Of a stretch of DNA of 52,942 nt, positions 41,508 to 50,187 are shown in pieces. Location of the stretch: the NCBI RefSeq assembly GCF_004151105.1, contig NZ_PHRF01000102.1, positions 1 to 52,942 of the forward strand, read 5' to 3'. The notes beneath the pieces were generated by a model. The model was not told where the DNA came from, did not search any database, and saw only the letters and a program-made list of their open reading frames with translations. The DNA comes from Streptomyces sp. L-9-10 (GTDB lineage: Bacteria > Actinomycetota > Actinomycetes > Streptomycetales > Streptomycetaceae). A program made the translations under genes and the position numbers. The stretch's first letter is position 1; each line of letters starts with the position of its first letter.

Positions 41508-42308
41508 GTGTCCGGTCACTTCCAGACCTTCAGGACGTCATCCCAGGAACAGGCCCGGGGCCCGGGGCGGCACCGGGGCCCTGTCGGGGACCAGGAAGCG
41601 GGCAGGCCACGGCAGGCACGGGCCGGGCGGGTGTGGCGGAGGGGCGCCATGGCGGCGTCCATGACGCTGCTGGCCGTCGCGACCGCGGCGTGCGGAGGCG
41701 GTGGCGGCTCGGGCGGCTCCGCGGCGTCCGCCCCCGACGGTTCCGGCGGATCCGCCTCCTCGGCCCCGTCCGCTTCCTCCTCCACCTCCACGGAGAGCGG
41801 CGGCGACGGGGCCCCCGGCGCGTCCAGCGCGCCGCCCTCGTCCGCGGCGGCGGTACGGTCGGCGCCCTCGGCGCGGCCCAGCGGTACCGGGCAGGCAGCC
41901 GCCGCGTCACCGCGGTGCACGGCGGACCAGCTGGGGCTGAGCCTGAGCGCCCCGAACGCGGGCGCCGGCAATATCCGCTACGACCTGCGGCTCGTCAACA
42001 ACGGTGCGGGCGCGTGCGTGCTGCGCGGCTTCCCCGGTGTCTCGCTGCTCGCGGGCGACGGCGCCACCATAGGCAGGCCGGCCAGTCGCGAGGGCGAGCA
42101 GCTGCCCGCGGTGACCCTCGCTCCCGGAGGCACCGCGGACGTCACCCTGCACACCCTGAACAAGGGCATCAAGGGTTCCTCCTGCTGGGCCGCGCCCAGC
42201 CTCCTCAAGATCTATCCGCCCGGCTCCAGGGACGCCATGACGCTGCGGACTTCGACGCCGGTCGTCTGCGGTGACACCTTCACCGTGACCGCGGTGCGAT
42301 CCGGCTGA
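41508..42308 (+). CDS. DUF4232 lipoprotein, about 266 aa
   Basis: A surface lipoprotein. The hydrophobic segment and lipobox are MTLLAVATAACGGG; the lipidated Cys is followed by a long Gly/Ser/Ala/Pro linker rich in Ser and Thr. The C-terminal DUF4232 domain (about 145-266) has CTADQLGLSLSAPNAGAG, RYDLRLVNNGAGACVLRGFP and TLNKGIKGSSCWAAP. The start is uncertain: the GTG at 41508 has AGGGGCAGG upstream and gives a long n-region, a GTG three codons earlier is similar, and the ATG at 41649 leaves almost no n-region. The function of DUF4232 is not known. It converges with the TerD-CAP gene. Confidence 0.75.
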   Translation: MSGHFQTFRTSSQEQARGPGRHRGPVGDQEAGRPRQARAGRVWRRGAMAASMTLLAVATAACGGGGGSGGSAASAPDGSGGSASSAPSASSSTSTESGGDGAPGASSAPPSSAAAVRSAPSARPSGTGQAAAASPRCTADQLGLSLSAPNAGAGNIRYDLRLVNNGAGACVLRGFPGVSLLAGDGATIGRPASREGEQLPAVTLAPGGTADVTLHTLNKGIKGSSCWAAPSLLKIYPPGSRDAMTLRTSTPVVCGDTFTVTAVRSG

Positions 42309-42342
42309 GCGGTCCCGGGAACTGGCCGAGCGGCCATGGCGG

Positions 42343-43668
42343 TCAGGTCTGGCCGAAGAGCTGCGTCCAGTACGTCCCGGCCGGTCCGCCGCCCGCGAAA
42401 CCGACTCCCAGGTGGGTGAAACCGGGCTTGAGGATATTGGCCCGATGCCCGGGGCTGTCCATCCAGCCCCGGACCACCTCGCGCGGGTCGCGCTGACCGC
42501 AGGCGATGTTCTCACCGATGCCGCGGTGCGCGGCCCCCGCGGCGGCGGCGCGGTCCCATGGCGCGAGCCCTTCGGGCGAGGTGTGTGAGTAGAAGGCGCG
42601 CGCGGCCATGTCGGCGCTGTACGCCTGCGCGGCCGTCGCCAGCCGGGTGTCACCGGCCAGCGGACGGAGTCCGGCGCGGGTCCGCTCGGTGTTGGTGAGG
42701 GAGAGGACCTCCGCCGCTGTCCGCAGCAGACCGTCCGCGGTGAACGGCGCCGCCCACAGCGCCGTCCAGTAGACGTCACCGGAGCGGGAGTCGTGGTGCC
42801 GGGCGATGCCCGCGTCCGTCAGGGCCGCGTCGTGGAGCGGGCGCCGGGTCGCCCCGTCGGTGAGGCAGTAGTCGAGGAACTCGGCGGCGGTACGCGGACC
42901 GGAGACCAGCTGCTGGTCGATACGGAGATAGCGGTAGCCGCCCGCGGTGATCCGCTGGAAGACCGAGAGACCGTCCGGGCCGTCCGCGCTCAGCCGCCGC
43001 TGTCCCGCCATCACCGCCACGTGGGCCCGCGCGGCGGCCGAGAGCCGCCCGTCCAGGGTCACGGGCGTGACCCCCGCCCCGGTCCGGGCGGCCCGGACGA
43101 GCCCCTCGAACTCCGCCTCCGTACCGCTCGCCGGAGGCACCGCGACGGCCGGCGCCGCGAAGGGGGACGGCGATACGGGGCCGGGCGCCTCCTCCGCGAC
43201 CTCGACCCCGAAGTCACGGGCGATTCCGGCCAGTCCGTCCGCGTACCCCTGGCCGAGCGCGCGCAGCTTCCACGTGGCGCCGCGCCGGTAGATCTCCGCC
43301 AGCAGCAGCACCGTCTCCTGTGCCGGGCGCGCGGGGGTGAACCGGGCCAGGACGCGTGCGCCGGCCCCGGTGACCGTCAGCGCCGGGGCGGGCAGCCGGC
43401 CGAGAGGAGTGCCGGGCCCGGCCGGGCTGACGACCACGGTGACCCGGCTCGCGCCGGCCCGCAGCCGCCGGGGATCCAGCCCGATGCCGTCGGCGCGCAG
43501 CCGGGCACCGGGGGCCGACGGCTGGTTGTAGAACACGAAATCGCCGTCCCCTGCGACCTTCCCGCTGTCGCCGGTGATCAGTGCGGAGAGATCGTAGGGG
43601 CCGGTGACGCGGAACCACAGCTCCGTGTCCGGCAGGGGCATGTTACCGCCGGGAACCAACTCGCTCAT
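42343..43668 (-). CDS. TerD-CAP fusion protein, 441 aa
   Basis: An unusual fusion. Residues 1-180 are a TerD-type calcium-binding stress protein domain (ELVPGGNMPLPD, TGDSGKVAGDGDFVFYNQ, the last with the acidic calcium ligands). Residues about 187-309 resemble a degenerate CAP/SCP fold. Residues about 319-441 are a complete CAP domain with YSHTSPEG, GIGENIACG and DSPGHRANIL, whose His and Glu residues form the CAP cavity. There is no signal peptide, although CAP proteins are normally exported and TerD proteins are cytoplasmic. The start at 43668 gives the right TerD N-terminus but has a weak Shine-Dalgarno. Confidence 0.85.
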   Translation of the reverse strand: MSELVPGGNMPLPDTELWFRVTGPYDLSALITGDSGKVAGDGDFVFYNQPSAPGARLRADGIGLDPRRLRAGASRVTVVVSPAGPGTPLGRLPAPALTVTGAGARVLARFTPARPAQETVLLLAEIYRRGATWKLRALGQGYADGLAGIARDFGVEVAEEAPGPVSPSPFAAPAVAVPPASGTEAEFEGLVRAARTGAGVTPVTLDGRLSAAARAHVAVMAGQRRLSADGPDGLSVFQRITAGGYRYLRIDQQLVSGPRTAAEFLDYCLTDGATRRPLHDAALTDAGIARHHDSRSGDVYWTALWAAPFTADGLLRTAAEVLSLTNTERTRAGLRPLAGDTRLATAAQAYSADMAARAFYSHTSPEGLAPWDRAAAAGAAHRGIGENIACGQRDPREVVRGWMDSPGHRANILKPGFTHLGVGFAGGGPAGTYWTQLFGQT

Positions 43669-43914
43669 CGGTACCGTCCGTCCGGCTCGGGGCCGCGTCA
43701 CCTCGGTCCGGTGGTGACACTGCCCGGGAAACGTCGCGGGAGGGCACGACGGTTCCGCGGGGGCGCCGCGGTCCGCACGGGCACGACGGTCGGGTACGGA
43801 GGAGAATGGGAGCGGAAGACGGGGCTCCGCCGATGCCGGGCCATGGGAACGAACCCGTCGGCTCCTCGCGTTGCCCCCGGGTAACTCAACGTGTAGTCCG
43901 ATCAGGAGCTGATC
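43669..43914. other. Divergent intergenic region, TerD-CAP / aldo-keto reductase
   Basis: 246 bp between two start codons pointing away from each other. I found no gene and no clear promoter boxes. AGGAG (43903-43907) precedes the reductase start. Confidence 0.4.
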
Positions 43915-44784
43915 ATGACCGTCACCCAGCAGCCCGCTCACGCGTCCGGCACGTTCCTCCTCGGCGGCGATCTGCCCGTCACGCGGCTCGGCTACGGCAC
44001 CATGCAGCTGACCGGCCCCGGCATCTGGGGAGACCCGGAGGATCCGGCGGAGGCCGTGCGGGTCCTGCACCGCGCCGTCGAACTGGGTATCAACTTCTTC
44101 GACACGGCCGACTCGTACGGCCCCTTCACGGCGGAATTGCTGCTCAAGAAGGCGCTGCACCCGTACCCCGGCGATCTGGTGATCGCCACCAAGGCGGGGC
44201 TCACCCGCACCGGCCCCGACGAGTGGGTACCGGTGGGGCGTCCGGAGTATCTGCGCCAGCAGGTCGAGCTGAGCCTGCGTCATCTCGGAGTGGAGCGTAT
44301 CGATCTGCTCCAGCTGCACCGCATCGATCCGCAGGTGCCGCTCGCGGAGCAGCTCGGGGCGCTGGTGGCGCTGCAGAGCGAGGGCAAGATCCGGCACCTC
44401 GGCCTGAGCGAGGTCTCCGTCGCGGAGCTGGAGGAAGCGGGGAAGACCGCGCGGATCGTGTCCGTGCAGAACCGCTTCAATCTCGCCGACCGCGCGGCCG
44501 AGGACGTGCTCGAGTACGCGCAGGCCCAGGGTGTGGCGTTCATCCCCTGGTTCCCGCTGGCGACCGGCGCGCTCACGGGTGCCGACAGCCCGCTGACGAA
44601 GATCGCGGCCGACCGCGGGGTGGCTCCGGCGCAGCTGGCCCTGGCCTGGCTGCTGCGGCGTTCGCCGGTCGTCCTCCCGATACCGGGCACCTCCTCGGTG
44701 GCGCATCTGGAGGAGAACACCATCGGCGCCACCCTCCAACTGACCGACGACGAGTTCGAGGCGCTCTCCCGCGCGGCGGGCTGA
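43915..44784 (+). CDS. Aldo/keto reductase, 289 aa
   Basis: A TIM-barrel NADPH-dependent oxidoreductase of the PLP/auxin-induced AKR13-like branch. GTMQLTGPGIWG is near 25. Tetrad residues: Asp and Tyr in FFDTADSYGPFTAE (about 58-72), Lys in VIATKAGL, His in LLQLHRID. The C-terminal NADPH site is IPGTSSVAHLEENT. AGGAG stands 7 nt before the ATG. It is convergent with the ferric-reductase-like gene. The substrate is unknown. Confidence 0.9.
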   Translation: MTVTQQPAHASGTFLLGGDLPVTRLGYGTMQLTGPGIWGDPEDPAEAVRVLHRAVELGINFFDTADSYGPFTAELLLKKALHPYPGDLVIATKAGLTRTGPDEWVPVGRPEYLRQQVELSLRHLGVERIDLLQLHRIDPQVPLAEQLGALVALQSEGKIRHLGLSEVSVAELEEAGKTARIVSVQNRFNLADRAAEDVLEYAQAQGVAFIPWFPLATGALTGADSPLTKIAADRGVAPAQLALAWLLRRSPVVLPIPGTSSVAHLEENTIGATLQLTDDEFEALSRAAG

Positions 44785-44787
44785 CGC

Positions 44788-44838
44788 GGGAGCGGGCCGG
44801 CCCGGAGCCGGGTACGGTACCGGCCCGGCCCCGCTCCC
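44788..44838. terminator. Large bidirectional terminator hairpin
   Basis: GGGAGCGGG (44788-44796) pairs with CCCGCTCCC (44830-44838), with more GC pairing inside (one bulge) and an inner CCGGTACC-type palindrome. It fills the 60-bp gap between the stops of two convergent genes. Confidence 0.75.
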
Positions 44839-44844
44839 AGCCGC

Positions 44845-45912
44845 TCAGTCGTGATTGTGGGTGGAGGACGTATCGGCGGGCGGGATGGTGCGACCGCCGT
44901 CCCTCCCGCTGAGCACGACCGCCAGGATCGCGACGACGACACCGGCCACGGCGACGCGCCCGACGAGCCGCAGGGACCAGCCGGACCAGGTCCGCCAGCC
45001 CGCGCCCCCGGTGCCGGTTCCGCCGCCGGGGCGCGCCAGCTGCTCGGAGCGGCGGGCCGGACGCAGCAGCCGTACGAGCAGCAGGGCCGCGATCGGCAGT
45101 TGCAGCAGCCAGACCGAGGTGCGGAACCACCCGTCGTACCAGACGTTCGTTCCGTACAGCAGGGTGTGCCAGACACTCAGGATGTAGACGACGATCACGA
45201 AGCGGTGCAGTACGCGCCAGGTCTTGGGGCCGATGCGGTGTCTGACGTAGAAGAGCAGCCCCAGCGGGACCGCCAGATAGAGCGCGGCCTGGCCGACCGG
45301 CATCGCGATCTGCCCCGTGCCCGAGTCGTAGCCGCCCGGCACGAACGCCTCGATGAAGGCCGTCCACAGCCGCGAGTTCCACCGCGCGGTGTCGTGCCGT
45401 ACCAACTCGGCGGCGAACAGCAGGGCGTGTGCGGCGATCAGCGCGATCGTGTTGAGGCTCGTCGTACGGTGCAGCCGTTCCAGCCGGGGGCCTGACAACG
45501 GCAGCCGCTTCGGGCGGGGCCCGGAGAGCAGCAGACCGAGAATCACGGTGCCCCACGCCCAGAGCAGCGCCGCCCAGCCGAACGCCTGGCTGAGGAAGTA
45601 CATCCAGAAGCCGCCCGCGTCCGCCATGAAGGGCATGACGGTTACGGTCGACGACGTCTTCGCCCGGATCCGGGCGTAGAGCAGCGCGAAGACGGCGGCG
45701 GTCACCACCAGCGCGATCAGACCGTCGGGGACCGACGCCCTGAGGTCGGACCGGAGTGTGGGCCGGGGAGGCCGTCGGCCCGGGGCGGCGACGGGCTCTT
45801 CGGCCGGTTCGGCCGGCTCGCTCGGCTCGGGGACGGCGGACGCGGGGGACGACTTCATACCGGAGCAGTCGGCCGCCGGGCCGGGAAAGTTCCCGGCGGC
45901 TTCCTGTGACAT
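44845..45912 (-). CDS. Ferric-reductase-like transmembrane protein, 355 aa
   Basis: A membrane protein of the ferric reductase-like transmembrane domain type. The N-terminal 60 residues are Pro/Ala/Glu-rich and cytoplasmic. About seven helices follow. Paired His residues that could bind heme lie in RLHRTTSLNTIALIAAHALL and in WRVLHRFVIVVYILSVWH. The C-terminal tail ends THNHD. No FAD/NAD reductase domain is attached, so it would need a partner or act as a YedZ-like heme protein. The ATG at 45912 has a weak AAGAGA. It is divergent from the 228-aa membrane protein. Confidence 0.8.
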   Translation of the reverse strand: MSQEAAGNFPGPAADCSGMKSSPASAVPEPSEPAEPAEEPVAAPGRRPPRPTLRSDLRASVPDGLIALVVTAAVFALLYARIRAKTSSTVTVMPFMADAGGFWMYFLSQAFGWAALLWAWGTVILGLLLSGPRPKRLPLSGPRLERLHRTTSLNTIALIAAHALLFAAELVRHDTARWNSRLWTAFIEAFVPGGYDSGTGQIAMPVGQAALYLAVPLGLLFYVRHRIGPKTWRVLHRFVIVVYILSVWHTLLYGTNVWYDGWFRTSVWLLQLPIAALLLVRLLRPARRSEQLARPGGGTGTGGAGWRTWSGWSLRLVGRVAVAGVVVAILAVVLSGRDGGRTIPPADTSSTHNHD

Positions 45913-46005
45913 GGATCACATCTCTTGGTGTCGTTCTATAACGGGCGAACCATCGACGTATCCGTATCAGCGGCTCTGTTCCGAAGCCCGGCCCCGGGTG
46001 ACACG

Positions 46006-46692
46006 ATGTCAGCCATGGGAGCCGGGCCCGCATTCCGCCTCACACGTGCCGCGATCTTCGCGGTCGTGTGCGTAGCGGTGTCCGGTCTCGGACATGCCCT
46101 GCGCTCCGAAGTCCCGCTGCCCAGGCCTGCGTTGGCCCTCGCCCTGCTCGTGGCGGGCGGCGCCGGATGGTGGCTGGCCGGGCGGGAGCGCGGGGTTCTG
46201 GCCATCGCCGGGGCGAGCGCCGCGGGGCAGCTGATCCTGCACGCGCTGTTCAGCTGGACCCATACGTTTCCGCCACCCGCCGGGACGGCGGCGCCCGCCG
46301 TCGGGGTGCCGGGGGAGGGCCGCTCCGCCACTGCGATGGCGCACGCCCACTCCGGGATGGGTGAGGCGCCGCAGGATCTCCTGGCGCTCGTCCTGGCCTA
46401 CGACGGCCATTCCCTGACCTCGGGCATGGCGGCGGCCCACTTCGTCGCCGGGCTGCTGTGCGGCTGGTGGCTGTGGCGCGGCGAGTCGGCGGTCCTCCAA
46501 CTGGGCCGCACGCTCACGCTGTTCGTGGCCGCACCGCTGCTGCTCGCCTGGCGGGTGCTGACCGGCGAGGGGTTCGCCGCGCCGCGTACGCCGGTCCGCA
46601 CCCCGGGCAGGCCGCGGCGCGGGCCGCGCCCGCTCGTCCTCCTGCGGAGCATCACCCGCCGGGGTCCGCCGGTCCTTCCGTCCCTTCGCTGA
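46006..46692 (+). CDS. Uncharacterised His-bearing membrane protein, 228 aa
   Basis: I do not recognise the family. Five or so hydrophobic segments are seen (AAIFAVVCVAVSGLGHALR, LALALLVAGGAGWWLA, and so on). His-containing stretches LHALFSWTHTF and TAMAHAHSGMG lie in outer loops, suggestive of metal binding (copper or iron). The C-terminus is Arg/Pro-rich and cytoplasmic. The ATG at 46006 was chosen over an in-frame one at 45925, which lies in the likely promoter; 46015 is also possible. It lies between the ferric-reductase-like gene and an ECF sigma factor, which hints at a metal- or redox-responsive unit. Confidence 0.65.
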   Translation: MSAMGAGPAFRLTRAAIFAVVCVAVSGLGHALRSEVPLPRPALALALLVAGGAGWWLAGRERGVLAIAGASAAGQLILHALFSWTHTFPPPAGTAAPAVGVPGEGRSATAMAHAHSGMGEAPQDLLALVLAYDGHSLTSGMAAAHFVAGLLCGWWLWRGESAVLQLGRTLTLFVAAPLLLAWRVLTGEGFAAPRTPVRTPGRPRRGPRPLVLLRSITRRGPPVLPSLR

Positions 46693-46740
46693 CCCTTCGT
46701 CCGTCCGCGCTGTGCCGCGCGTGCAGGCCGAGGGTCCTTC

Positions 46741-46760
46741 CAGGCACGTACGCGTGCCTG
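46741..46760. repeat. Perfect 8-bp inverted repeat before the ECF sigma gene
   Basis: CAGGCACG-TACG-CGTGCCTG, followed by a third CAGGCA copy. It may be a terminator of the preceding membrane gene or a regulatory site; it lies 114 bp before the sigma start. Confidence 0.5.
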
Positions 46761-46873
46761 TTCACAGGCATGCCGGTCGCCAGCGGCGCCACCGCGGGGG
46801 ACCGGCCACCGATGGAGCCGCGCGGACGACCGCGTCCGGCGTGGCTCCGCGAGGACACGAAGGACCATCTGCG

Positions 46874-47581
46874 ATGTGCCCTGCTCCGACGATGAATCCC
46901 CCTGCCCGCGGCGCGAGACGCGCCGTCCCCGGCGCCGTTCCCCACACTCCCGCCGCCACGGCCCGCGCCCCGGAAAGCGGCTCACCGGGCGTCAGATCCG
47001 CCCACCGCGATCGGCAGATCACCGCCTGGGCGCTGGCAGCGGGCAGTGGCGACCGCGAGGCCGCCGAGCGGTTCGTCCACGCGACGTACGACGACGTACG
47101 CCGGTTCGTCGCTCATCTCACAGCCGATGTGCCCGGGGCCGACGATCTGGCCCAGGAGACCTATCTGCGGGCCCTGACCAGCCTGGCGAAGTTCGCGGGC
47201 CGCTCCTGCGCGCGCACATGGCTGCTGTCGATAGCGCGGTGTGTGGTCATCGACCGGTACCGGGGCGCCGCCGCCCGGCCCCGGCTCGCCGACACCACCG
47301 ACTGGCAGAGCGCCGCCGAGCGAGCGCAGCCGCGCCAACTGCCCGGCTTCGACGAGGGCGTCGCGGTGTTCGACGCGCTGGGCGCGCTGGACCCGGCGCG
47401 GCGGCAGGCGTTCGTGCTGACCCAGGTGCTGGGGCTCTCGTACGCCGAGGCCGCCGACGCCGCGGGCTGCCCCGTCGGTACGGTGCGCTCACGGGTCGCG
47501 CGGGCGCGGCGCGACCTCACCGCCGTATGGCTGGCGGACCGTGACCCCGGGCTGCTGCTCGTCCGGGCGGCGTCCAGGTAA
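46874..47581 (+). CDS. ECF RNA polymerase sigma factor, 235 aa
   Basis: A second ECF sigma factor. Region 2 is about residues 50-125 (ERFVHATYDDVRRFVAHLTA, DDLAQETYLRAL, ARTWLLSIARCVVIDRYR). Region 4 is about 160-215 (LDPARRQAFVLTQVLGLSYA, GTVRSRVARARRDL). The 45-residue Pro/Ala/Arg-rich N-terminus is unusual. The ATG at 46874 has GAAGGA 10 nt upstream; an ATG six codons later is possible. No anti-sigma gene is adjacent. The nearest genes encode a ferric-reductase-like and a His-bearing membrane protein. Confidence 0.85.
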   Translation: MCPAPTMNPPARGARRAVPGAVPHTPAATARAPESGSPGVRSAHRDRQITAWALAAGSGDREAAERFVHATYDDVRRFVAHLTADVPGADDLAQETYLRALTSLAKFAGRSCARTWLLSIARCVVIDRYRGAAARPRLADTTDWQSAAERAQPRQLPGFDEGVAVFDALGALDPARRQAFVLTQVLGLSYAEAADAAGCPVGTVRSRVARARRDLTAVWLADRDPGLLLVRAASR

Positions 47582-47590
47582 CGGGCGTCC

Positions 47591-47630
47591 CGGTCCGCGC
47601 CGTCCTCGGGCTCAGGTGCGGCGCGGACCG
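47591..47630. terminator. Bidirectional terminator between the sigma factor and MFS genes
   Basis: CGGTCCGCGCCG (47591-47602) pairs perfectly with CGGCGCGGACCG (47619-47630) around a 16-nt loop. A second copy of the right arm lies in the duplicated segment at 47650-47661. Confidence 0.7.
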
Positions 47631-47671
47631 CCGTCGGCCGGTTCAGGTGCGGCGCGGACCGCCGTCGGCCG
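47612..47671. repeat. 29-bp tandem duplication covering the 3' end of the MFS gene
   Basis: TCAGGTGCGGCGCGGACCGC followed by CGTCGGCCG occurs at 47612-47640 and again at 47643-47671. The second copy encodes the MFS C-terminus and stop (TCA, 47643-47645); the first copy lies just beyond it, with its own TCA. The copies are identical, so the event looks recent. Confidence 0.85.
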
Positions 47672-48956
47672 TCGTGCGCTTCTCCGGCCGGGAGCCGGCG
47701 TACCGGCGGCGCACCGCACCGGCCAGCGGGACCAGCAGCACCGGCAGGACCAGGGCCTGGAGCGAGACCGCGAACCAGAAGCCGCGCGCCGTCCCCATGT
47801 CCTCGGCCGCGCCGTACAACTGACCGCCCGCCACCCCACTGGCGAACGCGCCGATCCCCGCCGCCAGCCGCTGCCGGCCGAACACCACGGCGGGGACGGC
47901 GGACGAGCGGTCCAGTGCCTCCAGATCGTTCTTGAGGAAGAGCACGATCTCGCCCAGACAGATCAGCGCGGCCCCCACGCCGATCCCCGTCCGCCCACCG
48001 GCACCGATGACCGCGGTCCCGGCGGCCATCGCGCCGAAGCCCACGCGCACCGCACGCCGGTAGGAGAGCCCGGCGATCCACTCCGACAACAGGGGCTGCG
48101 CGACCACCAGCAGACACGCGTACCCCATCAGCACGGCGCCGTAGAACGACGCCGACGTACGGGGGACGGCGTAGAGCGCCAGATAGTGCTGGAAGAACAT
48201 GAAGACATACACGCTCAGTACGGTCACCACGAACGGCAGTCCGTCCCCGCCCGGACTCCCCGCCCGTACGGCGCGATCCTCGTCCGCCCGCGGATCGCTC
48301 GCGCCGGGCACGGAGGAGGACGCGGCCGGCAGCAGCGCGTGCCCGAGCCCGACCACCGCGAACAGCGCGGTGACACCGGCGAACAGGGCGCCCGGCGAGG
48401 TCAGTACGAACGGCGCCGCGGCCGGCGGGCCCAGCGCGATGCCCGCGTTGAACGCCGAACCGCTCGCCGACAGCAGCCGGGGCCGCTCCCACTCCGCCGC
48501 CCCCTCCACCAGATACGCCTTGTTCGCGGGGAGATACAGCGCCGCCCCGCACGACACCAGGAACAGCGCGCCGATCGCGGCCGACGGACTGCTCAGCCCC
48601 GGCACGAACGCGGCGAACCCCGCCGTCCGCACGGCCAGCGCCACCAGCATCGTGGCGCGCAGCCCGATCCGCCGGGCCAGAGCGCCCCCGACCACCCCGC
48701 CGGAGAACTGCACCAGCGAGGCGACGGCGAGCACGAACCCGACCGTGCCCAGGCCGAGCCCCAGCCGCTGGTGCAGCAGCACCGACATGTACGGCAGTAC
48801 GGCGAAGCTGCCCAGCGTGATCAGGAACGAGCAGACCAGCAGGAACGACCGCGGACCGCTCGGCCGCCACCTCCCGCCGGCTCGCTCGTGCCCGGCCTCG
48901 CCACCACTTCTCCGGCCGCCGGCCGCGTGTGCGGGCCCGCGCTCACGTCCCGCCAT
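47643..48956 (-). CDS. MFS transporter, probable exporter of the operon product, 437 aa
   Basis: A major facilitator superfamily protein. After a Gly/Arg-rich N-terminus of about 33 residues come twelve predicted helices in two halves. The loop 2-3 signature is GGALARRIGLRATM, and the central loop (about 225-255) is acidic. The ATG at 48956 overlaps the ATP-grasp gene by 14 bp, so it is translated with it. As the last gene of the methyltransferase/PLP/ATP-grasp operon it most likely exports the product or confers self-resistance. The substrate is unknown. Confidence 0.88.
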   Translation of the reverse strand: MAGRERGPAHAAGGRRSGGEAGHERAGGRWRPSGPRSFLLVCSFLITLGSFAVLPYMSVLLHQRLGLGLGTVGFVLAVASLVQFSGGVVGGALARRIGLRATMLVALAVRTAGFAAFVPGLSSPSAAIGALFLVSCGAALYLPANKAYLVEGAAEWERPRLLSASGSAFNAGIALGPPAAAPFVLTSPGALFAGVTALFAVVGLGHALLPAASSSVPGASDPRADEDRAVRAGSPGGDGLPFVVTVLSVYVFMFFQHYLALYAVPRTSASFYGAVLMGYACLLVVAQPLLSEWIAGLSYRRAVRVGFGAMAAGTAVIGAGGRTGIGVGAALICLGEIVLFLKNDLEALDRSSAVPAVVFGRQRLAAGIGAFASGVAGGQLYGAAEDMGTARGFWFAVSLQALVLPVLLVPLAGAVRRRYAGSRPEKRTTADGGPRRT

Positions 48957-50187
48957 CGGCGACCCGGGCAGGAGCCAGGACGGGACGCACACGCGCCGCG
49001 GCGCTCGCCGCCCGGTGCAGCGCCAGCTCGGCGGTGGCCGCTTCGGCCAGCACCATGCCGGTGCAGCCGCGCTGATCGGCCACGGTATGGATCTCGTCCC
49101 CCGGTGCCCTGACCGGGTACCAGCCCACGTCACCCGGATAGGCACCCAGCTCATCGAGCCCCTGCCAGCCCACGAGGGTCCCCGGCCGGTCCGGATAGAC
49201 GAGCACGAAACCGCACGCGGCGCCGGAGTGGTCGAGTGGCTCATCCATGAGCCGGGGCCGGCGCCCGAGCGCGGCCTCGATCATCGCCTCGTACACATTC
49301 GTCCGCAGGGACCGGCACAGCGCCTCCCCGACCAGGGCGCCGCCGATCCGCCGGTTGATCTCGACCAGCTCGGGCCCCTGGCCGGTGAGGATGAACTCCA
49401 CATGGGCGAAGCCGCCGTCGTGCCCCGCCGTGCGCAGCACCCGGCCCACCCACGCCTCGATCTCGCCCCGCTCGGCCGGCGGCAGCGCGACGGGAAAGGC
49501 GGCGGCCTCCTCCCGTACGGCGATGTCCCGCGAGGTCTGCCGGCTGAGCACCCCCAGCAGCCGGGTCTCCCCGGCCCAGCTGAGCGTCTCCGCGCTGTAG
49601 AGCGGCCCGGCGAGGAACGACTCCGCGAACAGCCTGCCCGTGAGGGCCTGTTGGGCCGACTCGCGAAGCGCGGAGCGCAGCTCCTCCTCGTCCCTGACCA
49701 CCCAGACGTTACGGGACGACGTGCCCGCCGAGTCCTTGAGGACGAGCGGCGGCGCGAGCGTACGGAGCACCTCGTCCGCGCTGTCCGGATCCGGCGCCAC
49801 CGGCACGGCGGGGCTCTTGCTCAGCCCGTGGCGGTGCAGCAGTTCGCGGACCCGTGCCTTGTCACGGAGCAGCCGTACCGCCTCGGGATCGGGCCCCGGC
49901 AGGCCGAACTCGGCCGCGAGAGCGGCGGCCGGCACACTCCACGTGTCCGTGGTGTTGAGAAGGCCGGCCAGTCCGGGCAGGGCGGCGAGCGCCCGCCGGG
50001 TCGCGGCCGGGTCGAAGGTGTCGACGTCGACGACGGACAGCGGCGCGTCGTCCGGCAGTGTGTCCAGCTCGTGCCGGTACACCGACCGGTCGCGGGTGAG
50101 CAGGGTCAGCCGGTGCCCCGCTCCGTCGGCCGCGGCGGCCATCCGGGCCAGTCCGAACGACAGTGACTCCAGCGCGGCGATGGTCAC
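48943..50187 (-). CDS. ATP-grasp carboxylate-amine ligase, 414 aa
   Basis: An ATP-grasp ligase that would activate a carboxylate as acyl phosphate and join it to an amine. The N-terminal domain is about 1-105. The ATP-grasp core includes LVLKDSAGTSSRNVWVV (about 157) and AHVEFILTGQGPELVEINRR (about 270-290), whose E and N bind Mg-ATP, followed by RIGGALVGEAL. It resembles the ligases of dipeptide and amino-acid-derived antibiotic pathways. The GTG at 50187 follows GGAAGGGG and overlaps the PLP-enzyme stop by 4 bp. Its substrates are probably the product of that enzyme and another amino acid. Confidence 0.85.
   Translation of the reverse strand: MTIAALESLSFGLARMAAAADGAGHRLTLLTRDRSVYRHELDTLPDDAPLSVVDVDTFDPAATRRALAALPGLAGLLNTTDTWSVPAAALAAEFGLPGPDPEAVRLLRDKARVRELLHRHGLSKSPAVPVAPDPDSADEVLRTLAPPLVLKDSAGTSSRNVWVVRDEEELRSALRESAQQALTGRLFAESFLAGPLYSAETLSWAGETRLLGVLSRQTSRDIAVREEAAAFPVALPPAERGEIEAWVGRVLRTAGHDGGFAHVEFILTGQGPELVEINRRIGGALVGEALCRSLRTNVYEAMIEAALGRRPRLMDEPLDHSGAACGFVLVYPDRPGTLVGWQGLDELGAYPGDVGWYPVRAPGDEIHTVADQRGCTGMVLAEAATAELALHRAASAAARVRPVLAPARVADGGT

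Noticed and set aside
42323..42336. TGGCCG-AG-CGGCCA inverted repeat between the DUF4232 and TerD-CAP genes
   Set aside because: The loop would be too small and the stem too short for a confident terminator call.
48163..48240. Possibility that the MFS gene is a drug-resistance pump unrelated to the operon
   Set aside because: The 14-bp overlap with the ATP-grasp gene and same orientation make it part of the operon, although its substrate stays unknown.
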